This document shows, piece after piece, positions 7,508 to 13,903 of a DNA stretch of 15,311 bases (position 1 is the stretch's first letter; every line of letters begins with the position of its first letter). A program made the translations under genes and the position numbers. The notes under the pieces were generated by a model. The model ran no database searches. It was not told the origin of the DNA and was given only the letters and a program-made list of their open reading frames with translations. This stretch comes from JAICIG01 sp035532215 (GTDB lineage Bacteria; Planctomycetota; Planctomycetia; Pirellulales; JAICIG01), in NCBI GenBank assembly GCA_035532215.1, contig DATKRK010000182.1, forward strand, positions 1-15,311, given 5' to 3'.

Positions 7508-8746
7508 GTGACCGAGGCGCCCGAGGGCGACGAGCAGCAAATGGACCGCGGCTATCCGCTCGCCGGCTTGAAGGTGCTGGATCTGTCGCGGATTCTGGCT
7601 GGGCCGGTTTGCACGCAGCTTTTGGCCGACTTGGGCGCCGACGTCGTCAAGGTCGAACGGCCCGGCCTAGGCGACGACACGCGGCAATGGGGGCCGCCGT
7701 TCGCCAGCGATGGCGGCGCAAGCGGCTATTTCCTGTCTTGCAATCGCGGCAAGCGCTCGCTGGCGTTGGACCTCGGCCATCCGGACGGCCAGACGGTGCT
7801 CGCCGATCTCGTGCGCCAAGCCGACGCGCTCATCGAAAACTTTCTGCCCGACTCGCTGGAAAAACTCGGTCTCACGCCCGAGCGTCTGGCGGCTTCGAAC
7901 CCGCAATTGGTGAACTGCTCGATCTCGGGCTTCGGCCGCACGGGGCCGCTGGCGAACACGCCCGGCTACGACCTGACGGTGCAGGCCGCCGCTGGCATTA
8001 TGTCGATCACCGGCGAGCCCGACGGGGCGCCGATGAAAGTCGGCGTGGCGATCACCGACGTCATCACCGGGCTGTACGCGGCCGCCAGCGTGTTGGCCGG
8101 CTTGTATTCGCGGGGCAAGGGCCGCGGCGGCGGCAGCTTCGATCTGGCCTTGGCCGATTGCACGCTAGCCAGCCTGGTCAACGTCGCGCAAGGCGCGCTG
8201 CTTACCGGCCAACGGCCGCGCCGCTATGGCAACGCTCATCCTCAGATCGTGCCCTATGAAGCGTTCGCCACGGCCGACGGCCACGTGACGCTGGCCATCG
8301 GCGCCGATCGCCAATGGCAGCGGTTCTGCCGCGCGGTCGGCCGCGAGGCCTGGGCGGCCGACGCGAGGTTCAGCACCAATCCGGCGCGCGTCGAACATCG
8401 CGAAGCGTTGCTTCAACTGCTGAAGCCGCTGTTCGCCGAGCGAACGACCGCGGCCTGGCTGGCGCTGCTCGCCTCGGCCGAGGTTCCGCACTCGCCGGTG
8501 CTGGCGATCGACGAAGTGCTCCAGTCGCCCCAAGTCGCCGCGCGCGAGATGGTGCTCGAGGCGACCGACGCCCAAGGCCGCAGCTATCGCCTGTTGGGCG
8601 GCGCCGTCCACTGGCAAGGCGAACCGCCGCGCCGCGCCGTCGCGCCGCCCGAGCTGGGCCAGCATACCGACGAAGTGCTGCAAACCTGGCTCGGCTACGA
8701 CGAACGTAAAATCCAGGAACTGCGTCACGCAAAGGCCATCGCTTAA
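7508..8746 (+). CDS. CaiB/BaiF family (class III) CoA-transferase
   Basis: Transfers coenzyme A between carboxylic acids through an enzyme-bound aspartyl-CoA intermediate; family members work as intertwined dimers. The N-terminal block PLAGLKVLDLSRILAGPVCT, then LADLGADVVKVERPG and GYFLSCNRGKRSLALDL, are hallmark sequences. So are the central GYDLTVQAAAGIMSITGEPDG and MKVGVAITDVITGLYA, where D184 aligns with the catalytic aspartate. Length (412 residues) is normal for the family. GTG 7508 has GAGG six bases upstream; an internal ATG at 7541 would still retain the whole domain. The stop overlaps the next start (TAATG), so the two genes are coupled. The substrate cannot be told from the sequence. 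Confidence 0.93.
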   Translation: MTEAPEGDEQQMDRGYPLAGLKVLDLSRILAGPVCTQLLADLGADVVKVERPGLGDDTRQWGPPFASDGGASGYFLSCNRGKRSLALDLGHPDGQTVLADLVRQADALIENFLPDSLEKLGLTPERLAASNPQLVNCSISGFGRTGPLANTPGYDLTVQAAAGIMSITGEPDGAPMKVGVAITDVITGLYAAASVLAGLYSRGKGRGGGSFDLALADCTLASLVNVAQGALLTGQRPRRYGNAHPQIVPYEAFATADGHVTLAIGADRQWQRFCRAVGREAWAADARFSTNPARVEHREALLQLLKPLFAERTTAAWLALLASAEVPHSPVLAIDEVLQSPQVAAREMVLEATDAQGRSYRLLGGAVHWQGEPPRRAVAPPELGQHTDEVLQTWLGYDERKIQELRHAKAIA

Positions 8747-9321
8747 TGCCGCGATCCAACGACCTGCCGGACCCAACCGCCGCCGAACCCAAACTGGTCG
8801 AAGGCAAATACGCCATCATTGCGGTGCTCGCCCTGGGGCTGGCGGGAGCTTTGGGCGGTTGGTGGTATCGCAGCCAATTGCAGCGCCGCGCGATCACGCT
8901 CTGGGGGCCCGAGGCGGCGGAACTCATCCAGCAAGCGCCGCGCGTCGAATTGCTGAAGCTGGAACCGTTTGACGAACGCGCACGAAACAAGGCCGAACCG
9001 TCCTTTTCCGCCGCCGGCGTGAAACTCGCCCTTGCCGCGCGATGGGACGTCAGCCAGGCGCCGGGCCTGATCCATCTGCGGCACAGCCTGATCAACGACA
9101 ACAGCTTTCTCTGGTCGGCGCCGCTCGACGATTGCCAACCTGGCTGGCCGTTCGCCCTGCGGTTCACCAGCGGCGAACGAGCGGCGACGCTGCTCGTGGA
9201 TTTCGATTGCCGGCAAGCGTTGCTCGTCGAGCGGAAGGCCCGCATTTCGATCGAACCGATGAGCAAAGGACTCGCCTCGTTCATCCGCGAACTGCAGGAC
9301 GCCGCGCCCGATCGCCCCTAG
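8746..9321 (+). CDS. Single-pass membrane protein of unknown function
   Basis: A 191-residue protein with a short charged N-terminus, one hydrophobic segment (about residues 22-41, YAIIAVLALGLAGALGGWWY) and a soluble domain of about 145 residues. That domain contains paired tryptophans and a pattern of beta strands (RHSLINDNSF, LLVDFDCRQALLVE). By the positive-inside rule the soluble part probably faces the periplasm. I do not recognise the family. The ATG overlaps the stop of the CoA-transferase gene by one base (TAATG), so it is almost certainly co-translated with it. A functional link is not evident. Confidence 0.8.
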   Translation: MPRSNDLPDPTAAEPKLVEGKYAIIAVLALGLAGALGGWWYRSQLQRRAITLWGPEAAELIQQAPRVELLKLEPFDERARNKAEPSFSAAGVKLALAARWDVSQAPGLIHLRHSLINDNSFLWSAPLDDCQPGWPFALRFTSGERAATLLVDFDCRQALLVERKARISIEPMSKGLASFIRELQDAAPDRP

Positions 9322-9326
9322 TCGCG

Positions 9327-9350
9327 GAGGGACGGGCGCCCCCGCCCGTC
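9327..9350 (-). repeat. Palindromic repeat, inverted copy of the element found in 14180-14999
   Basis: GACGGGCG-CCCC-CGCCCGTC is a perfect 8-bp stem with a 4-base loop, preceded by GGAGG. Read on the minus strand it aligns with the element at 14240-14259 (GCCGGGCG-GGGG-CGCCCGGC followed by CCTCC). The two differ at one paired position in both arms, and pairing is kept. It lies just after the stop of the membrane protein gene and before the DUF488 gene. Confidence 0.65.
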
Positions 9351-9397
9351 TGGCAACGCGGCGGCGCCGATCGGCCGGGAGGTAAGCTTCGTTTCCG

Positions 9398-9925
9398 ATG
9401 CCGCGAGAAATCTTCACCATCGGCCATTCGAATCGCACGCTCGAGGAATTCCTCGAGCTGCTCCAAGCCCACGCAATCGAACAACTGGCCGACGTGCGGC
9501 GCTTCCCTGCCTCGCGGGCGCATCCGCACTTCAACGGCGAAGCGCTCTCGGCCCGCCTGGCGCCGGCCGGCGTGGCCTACCGGCATTTCCCGGCGCTCGG
9601 CGGTCGGCGCTCGAAGCGCCCGGCCGACTCGCCCAACGTCGGCTGGCGCGTCGAGTCGTTCAATCGCTACGCCGACTACATGGCCACGGCCGACTTCGCC
9701 GCCGGGCTCGATTCGCTCGCCGACTTCGCCGCGGTGAAACGTTCGGCGATGATGTGTTCCGAGGCCGTCCCCTGGCGCTGCCACCGCCGGTTGATCGCCG
9801 ACGCCCTGATCGTCCGCGGCTGGCAGGTCTTCGACATCCTCAGCCGCTCGCCCGCCCAACCACATTCGCTCACGCCGTTCGCCCAAGTCGTCGGCCCGCG
9901 GCTGATCTATCCCGCCGAAGCTTGA
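9398..9925 (+). CDS. DUF488 family protein
   Basis: A 175-residue protein matching DUF488. The N-terminal FTIGHSNRTLEEFLELL and LADVRRFPASRAHPHFN, and the central LAPAGVAYRHFPALGGRR, are family hallmarks. So is the C-terminal MMCSEAVPWRCHRRLIAD block with C120, E122, C128, H129 and R130. The biochemical role of the family is not established; the conserved Cys-Glu and Cys-His-Arg residues suggest an active or metal-binding site. The ATG at 9398 matches the usual family N-terminus, although the GGGAGG upstream is 15 bases away. It follows the membrane protein gene by 76 bases, with a palindromic repeat between them. Confidence 0.92.
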   Translation: MPREIFTIGHSNRTLEEFLELLQAHAIEQLADVRRFPASRAHPHFNGEALSARLAPAGVAYRHFPALGGRRSKRPADSPNVGWRVESFNRYADYMATADFAAGLDSLADFAAVKRSAMMCSEAVPWRCHRRLIADALIVRGWQVFDILSRSPAQPHSLTPFAQVVGPRLIYPAEA

Positions 9926-10325
9926 TCGGCGGACGCGGTGATTTATATTTCGGCCGATTCGTTTATATCGCCGCGCGTGCGCACGCGCGAATCGGCGCCG
10001 CAACGCGAGATTCTCCGAGAAAACAAGCGGTTTGCGCCGCGCGGGCCATAGCGCCGGCGGCGCAAAACAGGGCGTTTCATGCCCGATCGGCACCCGTTTC
10101 GCGCCCGATTCGACGCCTTTCGATAAATCACCGCGATCGGCATTTTCGCCTGCGGGCCGAGAATTTGGCCCTTTCCTGGCAGAGCGGCGGTTGATCGTCT
10201 CGTGGGTCGTATAAATCATGATTTTTCCCTTTCACGCCGCGGCTCTCCGGCCGCCCAACGTGCGTTTTCGGCTGGTTGCCTCCCGGCGCCGCTGCGCCAG
10301 CCGGCGAACGACTTCGCGCAGTTTT
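9926..10325. other. Gene-free stretch after DUF488
   Basis: No gene could be supported. The stretch begins with a hairpin region (9953-9996) and continues with mixed-composition DNA in which all six frames give only arginine- or alanine-rich chance readings. Short AT-rich patches (for example around 9943-9968 and 10206-10230) stand out against the GC-rich background. Confidence 0.5.
9953..9996. repeat. Hairpin with internal 18-bp palindrome, possible terminator
   Basis: GCCGATTCG (9953-9961) pairs with CGAATCGGC (9988-9996). A perfect palindrome, CGCGCGTGCGCACGCGCG (9972-9989), sits inside and overlaps the right arm by two bases. It is about 30 bases past the DUF488 stop. It could act as a 3' stabiliser or terminator, but no T-run follows. 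Confidence 0.45.
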
Positions 10326-10468
10326 TAGACCGACGGGCGGTTGAGAATGAGACATCCGTCGGTCGTGGGGCGGCCTTCCAGGCCGTCAACCGCCGACGGC
10401 CTAGAAGGCCGCCCCACGAGACGCCCAACGTCTCGTGGGCGCCCGCGTGCAGTCTAGACCGACGGGCG
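10326..10468. repeat. Palindrome cluster bounded by a 14-bp direct repeat
   Basis: TAGACCGACGGGCG occurs at 10326-10339 and again at 10455-10468. Between them lie three hairpins. GACCGACGG/CCGTCGGTC pairs 10328-10336 with 10356-10364. A 25-base pair of arms with one mismatch lies at 10363-10387 and 10395-10419. CCCACGAGACG/CGTCTCGTGGG lies at 10413-10423 and 10429-10439. Neighbouring hairpins share bases, so they are mutually exclusive folds. No protein is encoded. Confidence 0.7.
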
Positions 10469-10620
10469 AACCGACGTTATCGCCCCGGCGGCTTGCTCGC
10501 AATCGCCAGCGATTGGGGCCGATGAATCCGCCGCTTTCGGCGTCGGCTCTCTTCGCCATGTCGCAATCGTCGATTTGCCAGCGTCGTCTAGCGGCATCGC
10601 AGCGCGCCGGCTGGTTGCCT
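10469..10620. other. No recognisable gene
   Basis: GC-rich DNA between the palindrome cluster and the HAD remnant. Long frames are open on both strands, but their translations are arginine-rich and unlike any family I know. It may be decayed coding sequence. Confidence 0.35.
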
Positions 10621-10929
10621 TCAAAGGTGCGGTCGGCGCCCGGCACGCAGCGATACAGAAGAGAAGACGAAGCGTACCAATCGCCGCTTGTTCGTTGCGC
10701 TTCCGCCAAGCGCGGCGAAACCGGACGCAGAATCTTGGCGAGGCGGCATTGCCTCACACGTCGCCCGCACCGCCCGCTCGACTTCCGCCCCACAAAGCCC
10801 GCCGCCGCCCAACTCGCGGTACGTCGCCGCGAAATCCCCTTCCGGCCCGAACCGATCCTGCCCGAACATGAACGTGCCGTTCATATCGAGCAGGATGGCG
10901 CGGAAGCGGTCGAGGAAAGGCGTCGGCAT
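10621..10929 (-). pseudogene. 5' remnant of a HAD-superfamily hydrolase gene
   Basis: The frame starts at ATG 10929 and encodes MPTPFLDRFRAILLDMNGT, a HAD motif I (nucleophile D15, with N17 at the usual D+2 position). FMFGQDRFGPEGDFAATYRELGGGGL follows, like the start of a cap region. After about residue 55 the translation loses hydrolase character, becomes rich in arginine and serine, and stops at residue 102. HAD hydrolases usually exceed 200 residues, and motifs II-IV are missing here. I therefore read it as the front end of a broken gene whose remainder was deleted or replaced. It points away from the defence-like gene and starts 181 bases upstream of it. A short functional protein is not excluded. 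Confidence 0.6.
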
Positions 10930-10960
10930 GGCTCGCCCGGCGTGATTCGATCGGCCGTAG

Positions 10961-11003
10961 GTTATGCTTCAGCATAACGTGCTCGGCGCTTCGTGTTATG
11001 CTG
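10961..11003. promoter_or_regulatory. Operator-like triple repeat of GTTATGCT
   Basis: GTTATGCT (10961-10968) and AGCATAAC (10971-10978) form a near-continuous palindrome with a 2-base centre. A third copy, GTTATGCTG (10995-11003), makes a second inverted pair with CAGCATAAC (10970-10978). Inverted TTATGCT/AGCATAA sites are the kind of operator bound by small helix-turn-helix repressors such as HigA-type antitoxins; the assignment is inference. The site lies between the divergent HAD remnant and the 892-residue gene and could control both. Confidence 0.5.
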
Positions 11004-11020
11004 ATGTATAAACTAGGAGG
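10994..11020 (+). promoter_or_regulatory. Extended -10 promoter and orphan Shine-Dalgarno
   Basis: TGTTATGCT (10994-11002) fits an extended -10 (TGn-TATGCT), with predicted transcription start near 11009. No good -35 is present. A consensus AGGAGG follows at 11015-11020, but no ATG, GTG or TTG occurs at a normal distance after it. The next real start is ATG 11111. The promoter could drive that gene with a leader of about 100 bases, or be left over from a lost gene. Confidence 0.4.
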
Positions 11021-11110
11021 CTTTCCCCGGGCAAGCCGCTTGCAGAGCTATCCAATTCGTAAGACACTGGCTGCACGTCTTGATCTGAAACGACAACGGG
11101 AACCGCGGAC

Positions 11111-13789
11111 ATGTATTGCGATCTTGCTGACCTCAATTCCGAGGCCGACGTCGAGCTAAAGTTCCTGCATCCCCTTCTGACCGCCTCACCGCCCCATGGC
11201 CTAGGTTACTGCGGCGCGGAGATCCGCTGTAAAGATCGGATTCCCACCCACAAAATCGGTAAAGGAGCAGAGAGGAAGGACTATTTCCCTGATTTCGTAG
11301 CACAGTTGGCAGGTATGCCAATACTCGTCGTGGAAGCAAAGGCACCGGACAGAAGCGCGGATGAGGGCTTCCGAGAAGCGAGACTCTATGCTGGAGAGCT
11401 AAATGCTACGTATCCGCCCGGCGTCAACCCTTGCCAGTGGATATTGGCGTCAAACGGCACCGAGACCGTGTGCGGTCCGTACGACTCAAGCACGCCCAAA
11501 TACCGCCTGAAACACTCCGAGGTATTGGCGCTGTCAAAAGAGTTCGCCAACCTCATCGGTGATTGTGCGGCGCAATCGCGGAGACCTCTTGCGGAAAAAC
11601 TGCGAGCGTATCGCGAAGTTCCTGCAGTCAAGCCGACCGATCGAATTGGCGGGGAATCTGCTGGTTCTATTTCGCTGCCACAAAACCCTATTGGCAGCCA
11701 CCTGACCGTGAATTACAGGTCGATTTTCGATCCGAAGAGCCGCGAGGAGAGAGCGCGGATCGTTAAAGAAGCTTATGTGCATTCACAAGACCGCGAAAAT
11801 TCGGCTCTTCAAATTGACGCTCTTATTCGCTCAGCTCTCCTCGAAATCGCGCCGCCGCATTTGCCAAGGTTAAATACCAACAATCCTGCCGGCATTCTTG
11901 ATACCTTGCGAAAGGGTCGCGACCTCATTGGGGAGACGATGTACTTAATTGGCAGCAAAGGGTGCGGCAAATCAACCTTTGTTGATCATCTACGTGAGGT
12001 GCGATTGCCACCGGAAATCGAGAATGAAACAGTGTGGGTGCGCCTTAACATAAATGAGGCACCGACCGATCGTCCGCGACTCGAGACTTGGCTAATTGAC
12101 CATATCACGGATGAGTTGCGCAGATCGAACGAAGACGTCGCTGTCCTAGAACGCCGAGTCCTTGAGAAAATTTTCGGCCAGAAGATCGCCGAGCTAAGGC
12201 AGGGAGAATTATTCCAAGTTGAAGAGGGATCGCGGGAATATCGACAAGTGCTCTCGCGGAAGATCGAGGAATGGCGATCGGAGCCGCTTCAGTGGATGAA
12301 GGCCCTAAGTCGCTATCTGTGTGACGAGCGCAATCGTCTTTTGATTATTGTCTACGACAATTGCGACAAGCGAGTTAGGGAAGTTCAACTAACGGTCTTT
12401 GAGGCGGCGCATTGGATTCGTGGAGAGATCAACTGTTTTGTAATTCTCCCTCTGCGCGACGTGACCTTTGAGACGTACGCCGATTCCCCTCCTCTGGACA
12501 CAATGCAGACCACGTTCAAGTTCCATATCTTACCGCCCCCGTTCCCGGAGGTCCTGAGAAAGCGAATTACGCTTGTCTTGAATGATAGTGAAAAGATGGC
12601 GCAGCCAGGAAAGTATATTGGTCTATTAAACGCCCCGGTGGAATTTGGAGCCGCCGATGTGCGTGCGTATCTCGAAGCTATATATAGAGCGCTTTTTGAT
12701 CATGACAAGTTGATAAGCGGCCTGATGTTTGCGCTTGCTGCGCGAGATATTCGCAAAGCGATTAATATGTTCACCGCGTTCTGTATGAGCCCTCATTTGC
12801 CGACCACGCAACTACTTGAGCTGAAGACAACAGGTGGCCAATATGCTCTCGAACGCGACATGGTGATCCGTGCCCTAATGAGAGGCAACCATCGATACTT
12901 CAAAGAGAAGGTGCCAGTTGCTGAAAAAGACGCAGATGTCGTTAAAAACATTTTCCAGCTATCGCACAAGGGGCTTCCTGACCACTTCGTGCGATGGTCT
13001 GTTCTCGCATGGTACGAATCAAGGCGCGATGTTGAAGGGCCATCCGGCGCGGCTGGTTTTCATAGATGGTCCGACATGCAACAAGATCTGGTTGACAGTG
13101 GACATGATCCCGCGTCTGTGGAGAACGAATGCGTATTCCTGATCGAGTCAGGACTCATCGAGAGCGAGCACCAGGAGCCCGTTCTTAAATCCCGTAACGA
13201 TTTGCTAAGGATTTCACCTCCCGGTGTGGTGCATCTCGAATTAGCCAATAATGCCACGTATATAGGCGGCTGCGCAGAAGACACTAAAATGCGAGATCGA
13301 GCTGTTGCCGCCAATATTGCGCGCCGCTTAACCGCCCTTGATGTCAGCAAGCCGGTGGCAGAAGATGCAATTCTTACCAATGCATGGTCATTCTTGACCT
13401 ACCTAGAAAAAATGCAGCAGGAATTTCACAAAGCCATAGGAACAGGTCACGGTCCTGTGGAAGTGCCGCCCGTTCCGATTAGCGCGGTGCGAACTAAGGC
13501 GTTCAGTATCGCAGTCCAGGGGCATGTTTCGCAGTTGCTCTGGCGCGACGATGAATGGGCCAGCCAAGAAGGGAGCAACGCGGTGGGAACCGTTGTTCAT
13601 CTATTTATCGACGGCGCCCTCGTCGAGATTGACGGCGGGCCGACGGGACTTGCTCCAAAGGCTTCTATTGAAGCGAATAAAAAGCTTAAAGGGCTCAGAC
13701 TCGGCGATCGCGTCAATGTCGTTATTGAGCGAGTGAATCGCACCAGGGGGCAGGCAACCTTGCTGATCAATGGTCCGGTAAACGCTTGA
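11111..13789 (+). CDS. HsdR-N-like nuclease / P-loop NTPase / S1-like fusion, candidate defence protein
   Basis: An 892-residue multidomain protein. Residues about 1-160 resemble the N-terminal nuclease domain of type I restriction R subunits: EADVELKFLHPLL, then YFPDF with D61, then ILVVEAK with E75 and K77 (PD-(D/E)XK), then EGFREARLYAGELNA and WILASNG. A P-loop NTPase follows: Walker A GSKGCGKS at 281-288, Walker B LLIIVYDNCD with D416 and D419, and RDIRKA at 545-550, which may be a sensor-2-like element. No superfamily 2 helicase motifs are seen, so this is not HsdR. Residues about 640-730 look winged-helix-like. The C-terminus (about 824-888, GTVVHLFIDGALVEIDGG to LGDRVNVVIERV) resembles an S1/OB nucleic-acid-binding domain. 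Codon use is less GC-rich than its neighbours, suggesting transfer. An in-frame TGA at 11081 limits the start; the ribosome binding site is weak. Confidence 0.85.
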   Translation: MYCDLADLNSEADVELKFLHPLLTASPPHGLGYCGAEIRCKDRIPTHKIGKGAERKDYFPDFVAQLAGMPILVVEAKAPDRSADEGFREARLYAGELNATYPPGVNPCQWILASNGTETVCGPYDSSTPKYRLKHSEVLALSKEFANLIGDCAAQSRRPLAEKLRAYREVPAVKPTDRIGGESAGSISLPQNPIGSHLTVNYRSIFDPKSREERARIVKEAYVHSQDRENSALQIDALIRSALLEIAPPHLPRLNTNNPAGILDTLRKGRDLIGETMYLIGSKGCGKSTFVDHLREVRLPPEIENETVWVRLNINEAPTDRPRLETWLIDHITDELRRSNEDVAVLERRVLEKIFGQKIAELRQGELFQVEEGSREYRQVLSRKIEEWRSEPLQWMKALSRYLCDERNRLLIIVYDNCDKRVREVQLTVFEAAHWIRGEINCFVILPLRDVTFETYADSPPLDTMQTTFKFHILPPPFPEVLRKRITLVLNDSEKMAQPGKYIGLLNAPVEFGAADVRAYLEAIYRALFDHDKLISGLMFALAARDIRKAINMFTAFCMSPHLPTTQLLELKTTGGQYALERDMVIRALMRGNHRYFKEKVPVAEKDADVVKNIFQLSHKGLPDHFVRWSVLAWYESRRDVEGPSGAAGFHRWSDMQQDLVDSGHDPASVENECVFLIESGLIESEHQEPVLKSRNDLLRISPPGVVHLELANNATYIGGCAEDTKMRDRAVAANIARRLTALDVSKPVAEDAILTNAWSFLTYLEKMQQEFHKAIGTGHGPVEVPPVPISAVRTKAFSIAVQGHVSQLLWRDDEWASQEGSNAVGTVVHLFIDGALVEIDGGPTGLAPKASIEANKKLKGLRLGDRVNVVIERVNRTRGQATLLINGPVNA

Positions 13790-13903
13790 AGCACGCGAAC
13801 CCCTGGGGGGGCGAGCCCGCGCATTCGCTCAGCGTAACCGCCTCGGAAAGCGTGAGGGAATTGTAAGAGTAAGCAAGGCAAGTTTGTAAAGGAGAGGCGA
13901 CCG

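Noticed and set aside
10435..10977. 180-codon plus-strand frame over the HAD remnant
   Set aside because: Arginine-rich translation with no family resemblance; the opposite strand shows a real HAD motif I.
11007..11012. TATAAA as the -10 box of the defence-like gene
   Set aside because: It would put the transcription start at or inside the AGGAGG and lacks a -35. The extended -10 at 10994-11002 fits better.
11111..13789. Type I restriction R subunit (HsdR)
   Set aside because: Only the N-terminal nuclease resembles HsdR. Helicase motifs are missing, and no methylase or specificity gene is present.
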